Shown one piece after another: positions 58,262-64,000 of a stretch of DNA of 64,000 bases (within the stretch, counting starts at the first letter, position 1; each line of letters begins with the position of its first letter). The DNA comes from Streptomyces sp. B1I3 (GTDB lineage: Bacteria; Actinomycetota; Actinomycetes; Streptomycetales; Streptomycetaceae). The stretch is from assembly GCF_030816615.1 (NCBI RefSeq), contig NZ_JAUSYD010000001.1:1054001-1118000 (forward strand). Direction: 5' to 3'. A program made the translations under genes and the position numbers. The notes beneath the pieces were generated by a model. That model did no database searches and had not been told where the DNA came from. It saw only the letters and a list, made by a program, of their open reading frames with translations.

Positions 58262-58298
58262 AGGTCCCCGTCGCAGGTGAGCGCAGAGAGGGAAGCAC

Positions 58299-58928
58299 AT
58301 GCAGTCGTCCGTTTCCGCACAGGAGTCACCGCCGGCGTCGCGCCGGTCGAAGATCACGCCGGAGCGGGCGCAGGAGCTCTACACGGCCGTGCTGGAACTG
58401 CTGCGCGAGGGTGGCTACGAGTCCCTGACCATGGAGGGGGTCGCCTCGCGCACCCGGTGCGGCAAGTCGACCCTCTACCGCCAGTGGGGCTCCAAGCCCG
58501 AGCTGGTCGTCGCCGCCCTGCACGGCACCCGCACCCCCCTGCTGGCCCACATCGACACCGGCAGCCTCAGCGGTGACCTCCGCGAGGCCGCGCGGGCCAT
58601 CGACGCGGCGTCGAACCGCGACACGGCCCTGATGCACGCGCTGAGCCACGCCGCCCTGCAGAACCCGGGCCTGCTGTGCGCGCTGCGCGAGGCCCTGATC
58701 GCGCCCTCGATCGCCGCGATCGACGCGATGGTGCGGCGCGCCGTCGAGCGCGGCGAGGTCGCGGCGGACAACCCCGCCGTACCGTTCGTCGCCGCCCAGC
58801 TGCTCGGCGTCATGCGCGCCCGGCCGCTGCTGGAGGGGCGGTACAACGAGGATGGGTTCCTCACCAGCTTCATCGAGTGCGCCGTGCTTCCCGCACTCGT
58901 GACCCCGGGGCCCCCACCCAGGTCCTGA
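58299..58928 (+). CDS. TetR-family transcriptional regulator
   Basis: A 209-aa regulator. The HTH is at about 25-70: AVLELLREGGYESLTMEGVA then TRCGKSTLYRQWGSKPELVV. The C-terminal ligand domain is helical with a TetR_C_16/11-like pattern. It should repress the divergent PAP2-DMT pair and itself from the operator array. The ATG at 58299 follows GAGAGGGAAG. The inducer is unknown. Confidence 0.92.
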   Translation: MQSSVSAQESPPASRRSKITPERAQELYTAVLELLREGGYESLTMEGVASRTRCGKSTLYRQWGSKPELVVAALHGTRTPLLAHIDTGSLSGDLREAARAIDAASNRDTALMHALSHAALQNPGLLCALREALIAPSIAAIDAMVRRAVERGEVAADNPAVPFVAAQLLGVMRARPLLEGRYNEDGFLTSFIECAVLPALVTPGPPPRS

Positions 58929-59057
58929 TGAACGTGGACCGTCGTCCTCGCGGATGACGACGGCCCGCCGCGCCGCACCGTGGGGACGGGGTCGGCGCAC
59001 CTCCGGCCGGTGGTTTCCACGGAAACCACCGGCCGGCCGCGTTTCCGCGCGCCCCCC

Positions 59058-59112
59058 TTTTCGTCCTCTTGACGATATACAGGGACGCGCGTTATCGTCG
59101 CTATGACGAAAA
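59058..59112. promoter_or_regulatory. Long inverted repeat overlapping SPFH-operon promoter
   Basis: TTTTCGTC-N5-GACGATA (59058-59077) mirrors TATCGTC-N5-GACGAAAA (59093-59112): outer arms 8 of 8 and inner arms 7 of 7 pair, 15 bp apart. TTGACG at 59069-59074 could be a -35 with TATCGT (59093-59098) as -10, 18 bp apart. A regulator bound here would block it. Confidence 0.65.
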
Positions 59113-59126
59113 AGAGGGGGTCCTGA
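59103..59126 (+). CDS. Possible 7-codon leader ORF
   Basis: ATG at 59103 encodes MTKKRGS and stops with TGA at 59124-59126, one base before the SPFH start codon. It contains the AGGGGG ribosome site of the SPFH gene. It may affect translation, or be chance. Confidence 0.25.
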   Translation: MTKKRGS

Positions 59127-59127
59127 T

Positions 59128-60141
59128 ATGGCCGACATCACCCGGCGCTTCGGCCGGCGGCACCTGCGCTCCGCGCCCACCGCCCACATCCGCCATCACA
59201 AGCGCGGCAGACTCGCCCACGACGGCCCCGGCCTCAGCTTCTGGTTCCGGCCCCTGTCCGCCGCGATCTCCGAAGTCCCCGTGAACGACCGCGAGCTGGC
59301 CACGGCGTTCCACGCCCGTACGGCCGACTTCCAGGACGTCACGGTGCAGGCCACCGTCACCTACCGGATCAGCGACCCCGCCGAGGCCGCCGCCCGGCTC
59401 GACTTCTCGGTGGACCCCGACACCGGCGTGTGGCGCGGCGCCCCGCTGGAGCAGATCGCCACCCTGCTCACCGAGACGGCGCAGCAGCACACCCTGGACG
59501 CCCTGGCCCGCACGCCCCTCGCCGTGGCACTGGTGGACGGGGTCGCCACCGTGCGGGAACGCGTGGCCACCGGGCTCGCGGCCGAGCCGCGGCTGCCGGC
59601 CACGGGGATCGACGTGGTGGCCGTACGCGTGGTCGCCATCCGCCCCGAGGCGGAGGTGGAGCGAGCCCTGCGCACCCCGGCCAGGGAACAGATCCAGCAG
59701 GACGCCGACCGTGCCGTCTACGAACGCCGGGCCGTGGCGGTCGAGCGCGAGCGGGCCATCGCCGAGAACGAGCTGGCCAGCAAGATCGAACTGGCCCGCC
59801 GGGAGGAGCAGCTGGTCGACCGGCGCGGCATCAACGCCCGCCGCGAGGCCGAGGAGAAGGCGGCTGCCGACACGGTGCGCACGGAGGCCGAGGCCGGCCG
59901 CACGGTGCGTCTGGCCCGCGCGGAGGCGGAGGCCGCCCGCGACATCGGGGCGGCGCGCGCCGAGGCCCAGGCGGCCTGGCTGCGGGTCCACTCCGAGGCG
60001 GACGCCGGCACGCTCCACGCGCTCGCCGCGACCAGGGTGGCCGAGAACCTCCCCCGCATCGACAGCCTCACCCTCTCCCCCGACGTACTCACCGGCCTGC
60101 TGGCCAGGCTCGGCAGGGCCGAACCGGGGGCGGGCGCGTGA
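59128..60141 (+). CDS. SPFH/Band-7 domain protein
   Basis: A 337-aa protein of the stomatin/prohibitin/flotillin family. The SPFH domain covers about 25-175 (FHARTADFQDVTVQATVTYR; then TLLTETAQQHTLDALARTPL). A long charged coiled coil follows (about 180-300, AVERERAIAENELASKIELA). There is no N-terminal membrane helix, unlike most family members; the protein starts with basic RRFGRRHLRS, so it may be soluble or peripheral. It forms an operon with the NAD-kinase-like gene, whose GTG overlaps the SPFH stop. Confidence 0.9.
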   Translation: MADITRRFGRRHLRSAPTAHIRHHKRGRLAHDGPGLSFWFRPLSAAISEVPVNDRELATAFHARTADFQDVTVQATVTYRISDPAEAAARLDFSVDPDTGVWRGAPLEQIATLLTETAQQHTLDALARTPLAVALVDGVATVRERVATGLAAEPRLPATGIDVVAVRVVAIRPEAEVERALRTPAREQIQQDADRAVYERRAVAVERERAIAENELASKIELARREEQLVDRRGINARREAEEKAAADTVRTEAEAGRTVRLARAEAEAARDIGAARAEAQAAWLRVHSEADAGTLHALAATRVAENLPRIDSLTLSPDVLTGLLARLGRAEPGAGA

Positions 60142-61040
60142 GCCTGGCGCCACGGGCGGTGCTGGTGCACCGCAGGACCGAGTACGAGGAACTGCTGGAG
60201 CGGCACGGGACGCACGGGCAGGCGGCGTTCTTCCTCTCCACCCGCGGGCAGTCCATCGAGGAGGTGGCCGAGCGCCACGCACGCAACCGGCGGGCGATCA
60301 GCGACGTCGCGGGTGCCGTACCGCTGCAGTGGCGCCGCACCCGGGTGGAGCGGGCGGACCTGGACCGCTTCCTGTTCGCTCCCGAGGACGTGGTGCTCGT
60401 CGTCGGACAGGACGGCCTGGTCGCCAACGCCGCGAAGTACCTGTCCGGACGGCCGGTGATCGGCATCGACGCGGACCCCGGCCGCAACCCCGGCGTCCTC
60501 GTACGCCACCGGGCCGCCGACACCGCGGCACTGTGCCGGGCCGCCGTCGCGCCCGGTGACCGGACGGAGGCGCTCACCATGGTCGAGGCCGTCGCGGACG
60601 ACACTCAGCGGCTGCTCGCCCTGAACGAGATCTACCTCGGACCGCCCGGCCACCAGACCGCCCGCTACCGCATCCGCCCCGACGGCGCCGCCCCGGTCGC
60701 GGAGGAGCCCCAGGCCTCCTCGGGTGTGCTGGTCGGCACCGGTACGGGCGCCACCGGCTGGCTGCGCTCACTGTGGACCGAGCGCGGCAGCACGCTGCGG
60801 CTTCCCGGACCGGCCGATCCCCGGCTGCTCTGGTTCGTGCGCGAGGCCTGGCCCTCCCCCGCGACAGGTACCGCGCTGGTGGCGGGCGAGCTGGGACGCG
60901 GGGACGGTCTCGCGCTCACGGTCGAGTCGGACCGGATGGTGGTCTTCGGCGACGGCGTGGAGTCGGACGCACTGGAGCTGACGTGGGGCCAGAGCGTCCG
61001 GCTCGCGATCTCCCCCACCTCCCTCGACCTGGTCGTGTGA
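60138..61040 (+). CDS. NAD(+) kinase-like protein
   Basis: A 300-aa protein related to ATP-NAD kinases. The nucleotide region shows VVLVVGQDGLVANAAKYLSG where canonical enzymes have GGDGT. The later SGVLVGTGTGATGWLRSL matches the Gly-rich NADK segment. The change of GGDGT to GQDGL makes NAD kinase activity uncertain; the protein may bind or phosphorylate another nucleotide. N-terminal residues 1-70 include a small helical region (RGQSIEEVAERHARNRRAIS). It lies between the SPFH and NUDIX genes, with no gaps. Confidence 0.82.
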   Translation: MSLAPRAVLVHRRTEYEELLERHGTHGQAAFFLSTRGQSIEEVAERHARNRRAISDVAGAVPLQWRRTRVERADLDRFLFAPEDVVLVVGQDGLVANAAKYLSGRPVIGIDADPGRNPGVLVRHRAADTAALCRAAVAPGDRTEALTMVEAVADDTQRLLALNEIYLGPPGHQTARYRIRPDGAAPVAEEPQASSGVLVGTGTGATGWLRSLWTERGSTLRLPGPADPRLLWFVREAWPSPATGTALVAGELGRGDGLALTVESDRMVVFGDGVESDALELTWGQSVRLAISPTSLDLVV

Positions 61041-61042
61041 GG

Positions 61043-61597
61043 ATGACGGAGTCGCGTCCGCCCACCCCCGACCAGCCGGGAGCAGAGCAGCCCATGGCCA
61101 CCGACTCCGCACACCCCTCCACCCGCAACACCCGCCCGCCGCTCGCCCAGGCGGCCTTCGGAGTAGGTGTCGTCGTCCAGGACGGGGAGGGCAGGATCCT
61201 CCTCGGCCGGCACCGCGACGGCACCTGGGAACTGCCCGGCGGCAAGATCGATCCGACGCACGAGTCGGTCGCGGCCGCCGCCGCGCGTGAACTGCGCGAG
61301 GAGACGGGGCTCCGTGTGTCCGAGGGGGCCGTGAGCGTGTTCGCGATGCTGTACGACGTGGTCGGCGGCATCAACCGGATCAGCATGGCGGCGCTGGTGA
61401 GGGTGGAGGCGGCCGACGCCGAGGTCACCGAGCCCCACCTCATCAGCGCGTGGCGGTGGACCGCGCCGGACGAGCTGCCGGACGCCTTGTTCGATCCCTC
61501 CGCCCAGATCCTCGCCGCCTGGCGCCCGGACCTCGGCATCCGGCACCCCCCGGCCCACCACCTGCCCATCGCCCTCCCGTCAGGCGCTGGCCTATAG
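61043..61597 (+). CDS. NUDIX hydrolase
   Basis: A 184-aa protein with an intact Nudix box: GGKIDPTHESVAAAAAREL then REETGL (GX5EX7REUXEEXGU). GVGVVVQDGEGRILLGRHRD is the first strand pair. Nudix enzymes cleave nucleoside diphosphates linked to another group; ADP-ribose, NADH and dinucleotides are candidates in view of the neighbour. The ATG at 61043 lies 2 bp after the previous stop, so it is the third gene of the operon. Confidence 0.92.
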   Translation: MTESRPPTPDQPGAEQPMATDSAHPSTRNTRPPLAQAAFGVGVVVQDGEGRILLGRHRDGTWELPGGKIDPTHESVAAAAARELREETGLRVSEGAVSVFAMLYDVVGGINRISMAALVRVEAADAEVTEPHLISAWRWTAPDELPDALFDPSAQILAAWRPDLGIRHPPAHHLPIALPSGAGL

Positions 61598-61609
61598 CTG
61601 TTAATCATT

Positions 61610-61628
61610 TGCCTAAAGCTCATAGGCA
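61610..61628. promoter_or_regulatory. Inverted repeat upstream of the FBP gene
   Basis: TGCCTA-N7-TAGGCA (61610-61615 and 61623-61628) is a perfect 6-bp palindrome pair 18 bp before the next gene. GCCTATAGCT about 20 bp earlier is a further partial copy. It may be a binding site for an unknown regulator. Confidence 0.5.
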
Positions 61629-61645
61629 GATCTAGCCTCGCCGAC

Positions 61646-62140
61646 ATGAGAGCAGTCAGTGAGCAGGACATCCGGGGTTCGTTCGTCAATTGTTCCAAGG
61701 GCGAGGCGAAGCGCCTGCCGCTGCCCCGCGACCTCGACGAGCAGCCGTGGGACGACCTGGACTTCCTGGGCTGGCGGGACCTCTCCGCGCCCGACCGGAG
61801 CTACATCGTCACCGAGCACCACGGCGAGCTGACCGGGGTCACGCTCCGCTTCCCGTCCCAGCAGCGCGGCTTCCTGCACCGCAGCATGTGTTCCGTCTGC
61901 CTGACGACGCATCCGGGCAACGGCGTCTCGCTGATGACCGCCCGCAAGAGGGGGCAGGCCGGCCGGGAGGGGAATTCGGTGGGCATCTACGTCTGCACCG
62001 ACCTCGACTGCTCGCTGTACGTCCGGGGCAGGAAGCTCCCGGCGTCCGGACGGCGCTTCGAGGAGTCACTGACCGTGGAACAGCAGATCGAGCGGACCAG
62101 GAACAAGCTCTCCGCCTTCCTGGACACCCTCGCCGCCTGA
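61646..62140 (+). CDS. FBP-domain (FusB-like) zinc protein
   Basis: A 164-aa protein of the FBP family, whose FusB/FusC members bind elongation factor G and confer fusidic acid tolerance. The C-terminal zinc region has CSVCLTTHPGNG and, about 35 residues later, CTDLDCSLYVRGRKLP: four Cys in the FusB pattern. The N-terminal half carries DLDFLGWRDLSAPDRSYIV. In Streptomyces the role is unknown, probably ribosome rescue or EF-G recycling. The ATG at 61646 begins the domain. Confidence 0.85.
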   Translation: MRAVSEQDIRGSFVNCSKGEAKRLPLPRDLDEQPWDDLDFLGWRDLSAPDRSYIVTEHHGELTGVTLRFPSQQRGFLHRSMCSVCLTTHPGNGVSLMTARKRGQAGREGNSVGIYVCTDLDCSLYVRGRKLPASGRRFEESLTVEQQIERTRNKLSAFLDTLAA

Positions 62141-62213
62141 ACGCCGACCTCGCACCGTCGCCGCCCACGTCGCCCCGTCACCCGATCACCCGCGTCGCGG
62201 CCGGAACACCCTC

Positions 62214-62243
62214 ACGGCCGGCCCCTCCTCCGGGGCCGGCCGT
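62214..62243. terminator. Bidirectional terminator
   Basis: ACGGCCGGCCCC pairs perfectly with GGGGCCGGCCGT (12 bp) around TCCTCC. It lies between the convergent FBP and gntR genes, 74 bp after the FBP stop. Confidence 0.85.
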
Positions 62244-62251
62244 CACCGTAG

Positions 62252-62331
62252 GCGGTGACCGCCGAAGGCCGGCCTGCGCGGTGATCGCCGAAGGACCGGC
62301 CTACGCGGTGATCGCCGAAGGACCGGCCTAC
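62252..62331. repeat. 27-bp tandem repeat, three units
   Basis: GCGGTGATCGCCGAAGGACC-GGCCTAC occurs twice exactly (62278-62304, 62305-62331), preceded by a 26-bp variant (62252-62277). The last unit overlaps the gntR stop codon. Confidence 0.8.
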
Positions 62332-62996
62332 ACGGGGCGGGCCGGAGCGGGGGTCTCCCGGAGCGCCTCGATCACACTCTCCACGTGCGCCCGGGCCGCG
62401 GCGTCCGCCGCCCCGGGATCTCCTGCGACCACCGCGTCGATGATCGCCAGGTGCTGCGGCAGCGACTGCGCCGGGCGGCCGGGGCGCAGCGCGAGGCGGA
62501 ACTGGTACCGCACCATCTGCCCGTTCATCCGCTCGAGCAGCGCCTGGGCGACCTTCTGTTCGCCGACCTCGGCCAGGCACTCGTGCAGCCTGCGGTTCAG
62601 TACCGAGTAGGCGTCCGGGTCGCCGTCCGCCACGGCCCGGCTCATCCCGGCACCGATGTCCCGCAGTTCCTTGCGCACCGCGTCCGTGGCCAGCTCTGCC
62701 GCACGCCGGGCGCACAGGCCCTCCAGCAGGGCTCGGCACTCGGTGATCTGGATCGCCTCCTCGACGGAGATCACCCGGACCCGTGCCCCGCGCCGCGGGA
62801 TCAGCTCCACCAGACCTTCCGCGGCGAGGTCCTGCAGGGCTTCGCGCACGGAGCTGCGGGTGGCCTGGTAGACCTCGGACAACTCCTGTTCGACCAGGCG
62901 CTGTCCGGGCACCATGTCGCCGGCCGCGAGCGCCTCCCGGATGCCACTGCAGACCGCACTCCGACCCTGTCGGCCGGTGACCTGATTCGACGTCAC
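62328..62996 (-). CDS. GntR-family regulator (FadR/FCD type)
   Basis: A 222-aa regulator. The winged helix at about 10-75 has ALAAGDMVPGQRLVEQELSE and the recognition part ATRSSVREALQDLAAEGLVE. The FCD ligand domain covers about 85-215 with the metal-binding His in HLAIIDAVVAGDP. The GTG at 62996 begins TSNQVTGRQG; a ribosome site (GGAGG) is close, so a slightly longer start cannot be excluded. It should control the divergent amidohydrolase gene via the TTGT-N2-ACAA site. Confidence 0.9.
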   Translation of the reverse strand: MTSNQVTGRQGRSAVCSGIREALAAGDMVPGQRLVEQELSEVYQATRSSVREALQDLAAEGLVELIPRRGARVRVISVEEAIQITECRALLEGLCARRAAELATDAVRKELRDIGAGMSRAVADGDPDAYSVLNRRLHECLAEVGEQKVAQALLERMNGQMVRYQFRLALRPGRPAQSLPQHLAIIDAVVAGDPGAADAAARAHVESVIEALRETPAPARPV

Positions 62997-63095
62997 CCCT
63001 CCGCCTTCCGTACTCGTCCGGAAATCCCCTCCGTGGCGCGCACCCTCCACGCCGACGCTAGCAGCGATGATGCACGAAACTTTCTCGTCAGGCAT

Positions 63096-63107
63096 ATTGT
63101 CAACAAT
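63096..63107. promoter_or_regulatory. GntR/FCD-type operator
   Basis: ATTGT-CA-ACAAT fits the TNGTNNNACNA-like palindromes bound by FadR-subfamily GntR proteins. It is in an AT-rich patch between the divergent gntR and amidohydrolase genes. Confidence 0.65.
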
Positions 63108-63209
63108 TTCGTCGACGGTTACGGTGGCGTGACAGCCGGCCGGGGTGTGGCGGTACGGGGAGGACGCGCTCCGGACCGGCACGCCCCGGGTATCACGAAG
63201 AGGAACACG

Positions 63210-64000
63210 ATGATCATCGACTGCCACGGCCACTACACGACGGCCCCGCCCGCACTGGAGGCCTGGCGCAAGCAGCAGATCGCCGGGCTCGGCGGCCCTT
63301 CGCCGGCCCCCCTGCGTTCCGACCTCAGGATCAGCGACGACGACCTGCGCCGGAGCATCGAGCCGAACCAGTTGCGGCTCATGGACGAACGCGGCATCGA
63401 TCTGACGGTCTTCTCCCCCCGCGCGTCGTTCATGGCCCACCACGTCGGTGATTTCGCCACCTCTTCCGAGTGGGCGGCTCTCTGCAACGAGCTGTGCTTC
63501 CGCGTCAGCGAGCTCTACCCGGAACGCTTCGTCCCCGCCGCGATGCTGCCCCAGTCCCCGGGCGTCGACCCCGCGACCTGCATCCCCGAACTCACCCGTT
63601 GCGTGGAGGAGTACGGCGCCGTCGCACTCAATCTCAACCCGGACCCCTCGGGCGGCCACTGGACGTCACCCCCGCTCACCGACCGCTCCTGGTACCCGGT
63701 CTACGAGAAGATGGTCGAGTACGACGTCCCGGCCATGATCCACGTCAGCACGAGCGTCAACCCGGCCTTCCACACCACCGGTGCGCACTACCTCAACGCC
63801 GACACCACCGCCTTCATGCAGCTGGTGCAGGGCGACCTCTTCGCGGACTTCCCCACCCTGCGGCTGATCATTCCGCACGGCGGAGGCGCCGTCCCCTACC
63901 ACTGGGGGCGGTTCCGCGGCCTGGCGACGGCGCTCGGGAAGCCGTCCCTGGAGGAGCACGTCCTGGGCAACGTCTTCTTCGACACCTGCGTCTACCACCA
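63210..64000 (+). CDS. Amidohydrolase (LigJ/ACMSD-like), N-terminal part
   Basis: Amidohydrolase-2 family protein; 263 codons are visible before the right edge. It starts MIIDCHGHYTTAPPALEAW with the HxH metal site, and has later HVGDFATSSEW, EEYGAVALNLNPDPSGGHW and RLIIPHGGGAVPYHWGRF. This pattern fits 4-oxalomesaconate hydratases (LigJ) and related decarboxylases of aromatic catabolism. The GntR regulator next to it fits an aromatic-acid-inducible operon that continues outside the window. The ATG at 63210 follows GAGGAA. Confidence 0.88.
   Translation, partial: MIIDCHGHYTTAPPALEAWRKQQIAGLGGPSPAPLRSDLRISDDDLRRSIEPNQLRLMDERGIDLTVFSPRASFMAHHVGDFATSSEWAALCNELCFRVSELYPERFVPAAMLPQSPGVDPATCIPELTRCVEEYGAVALNLNPDPSGGHWTSPPLTDRSWYPVYEKMVEYDVPAMIHVSTSVNPAFHTTGAHYLNADTTAFMQLVQGDLFADFPTLRLIIPHGGGAVPYHWGRFRGLATALGKPSLEEHVLGNVFFDTCVYH

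Noticed and set aside
63188-63193. GGGTAT before the amidohydrolase gene as a SigB -10
   Set aside because: No GNNT lies 14-16 bp upstream, and it is too close to the start codon.

Overview
The window is high-GC, densely coded DNA with GTG starts, ATGA/GTGA stop-start overlaps and many regulators. Gene content (isorenieratene-type carotenoid genes, RheA/Hsp18, SigB/F/G-type sigma factor, SpoIIE-type phosphatase, RsbW-like kinase, F420-type LLM remnant) points to a chromosome of Streptomyces or a close relative. No tRNA, rRNA, CRISPR array or replication origin was seen.

Region 1 (1-23.4 kb) is a loose stress and general-metabolism block. It holds SDR, YbdK-type ligase, metallo-hydrolase, a truncated LLM oxidoreductase, a PP2C/SpoIIE phosphatase, an RsbW-like ATP-binding protein, the heat-shock pair rheA/hsp18 with two near-perfect RheA boxes, DUF2267, BrkB/YihY, a small membrane protein, a stand-alone ANTAR protein, an SDR, a PfpI/DJ-1 protein, an MFS exporter, an FAD-Rieske oxidoreductase, a zinc alcohol dehydrogenase, a CBS protein, another SDR and a large KatE-type catalase. 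The catalase has an upstream sequence fitting the Streptomyces SigB promoter pattern. A 1.49-kb IS5-type element carrying an unusual convergent passenger gene sits between the last SDR and the catalase.

Region 2 (23.4-35.8 kb, all minus strand) is one long, mostly translationally coupled run of 12 genes. Transcription order: UXS-like epimerase, NodU-type carbamoyltransferase, GT2, GmhB phosphatase, GT9, a GT-B glycosyltransferase, GT4, GmhA isomerase, bifunctional HldE, GT9, GT2, GT2. It predicts a heptose-containing, carbamoylated glycan in a Gram-positive organism. This is the most interesting system in the window.

Region 3 (36.1-39.9 kb) has a SigB/SigF/SigG-family sigma factor, an MMPL exporter and its MarR regulator with an operator between the two. 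Region 4 (40.1-51.7 kb) is a carotenoid locus: crtYTU on the plus strand converging on crtEIBV on the minus strand, followed by a divergent oxidoreductase-photolyase pair. Together these suggest a light/photoprotection unit, although no LitR or LitS-type regulator is present here.

Region 5 (51.7-64 kb) has DUF1206 and DoxX membrane proteins separated by a 17-bp tandem repeat, a FadH-type dienoyl-CoA reductase with a PadR regulator and a 30-bp perfect palindrome upstream, a DMT/PAP2 membrane pair divergent from a TetR gene with a dense operator array, an SPFH - NAD-kinase-like - NUDIX operon behind a large inverted repeat, an FBP (FusB-like) zinc protein, and a GntR regulator divergent from an amidohydrolase that runs off the right edge.
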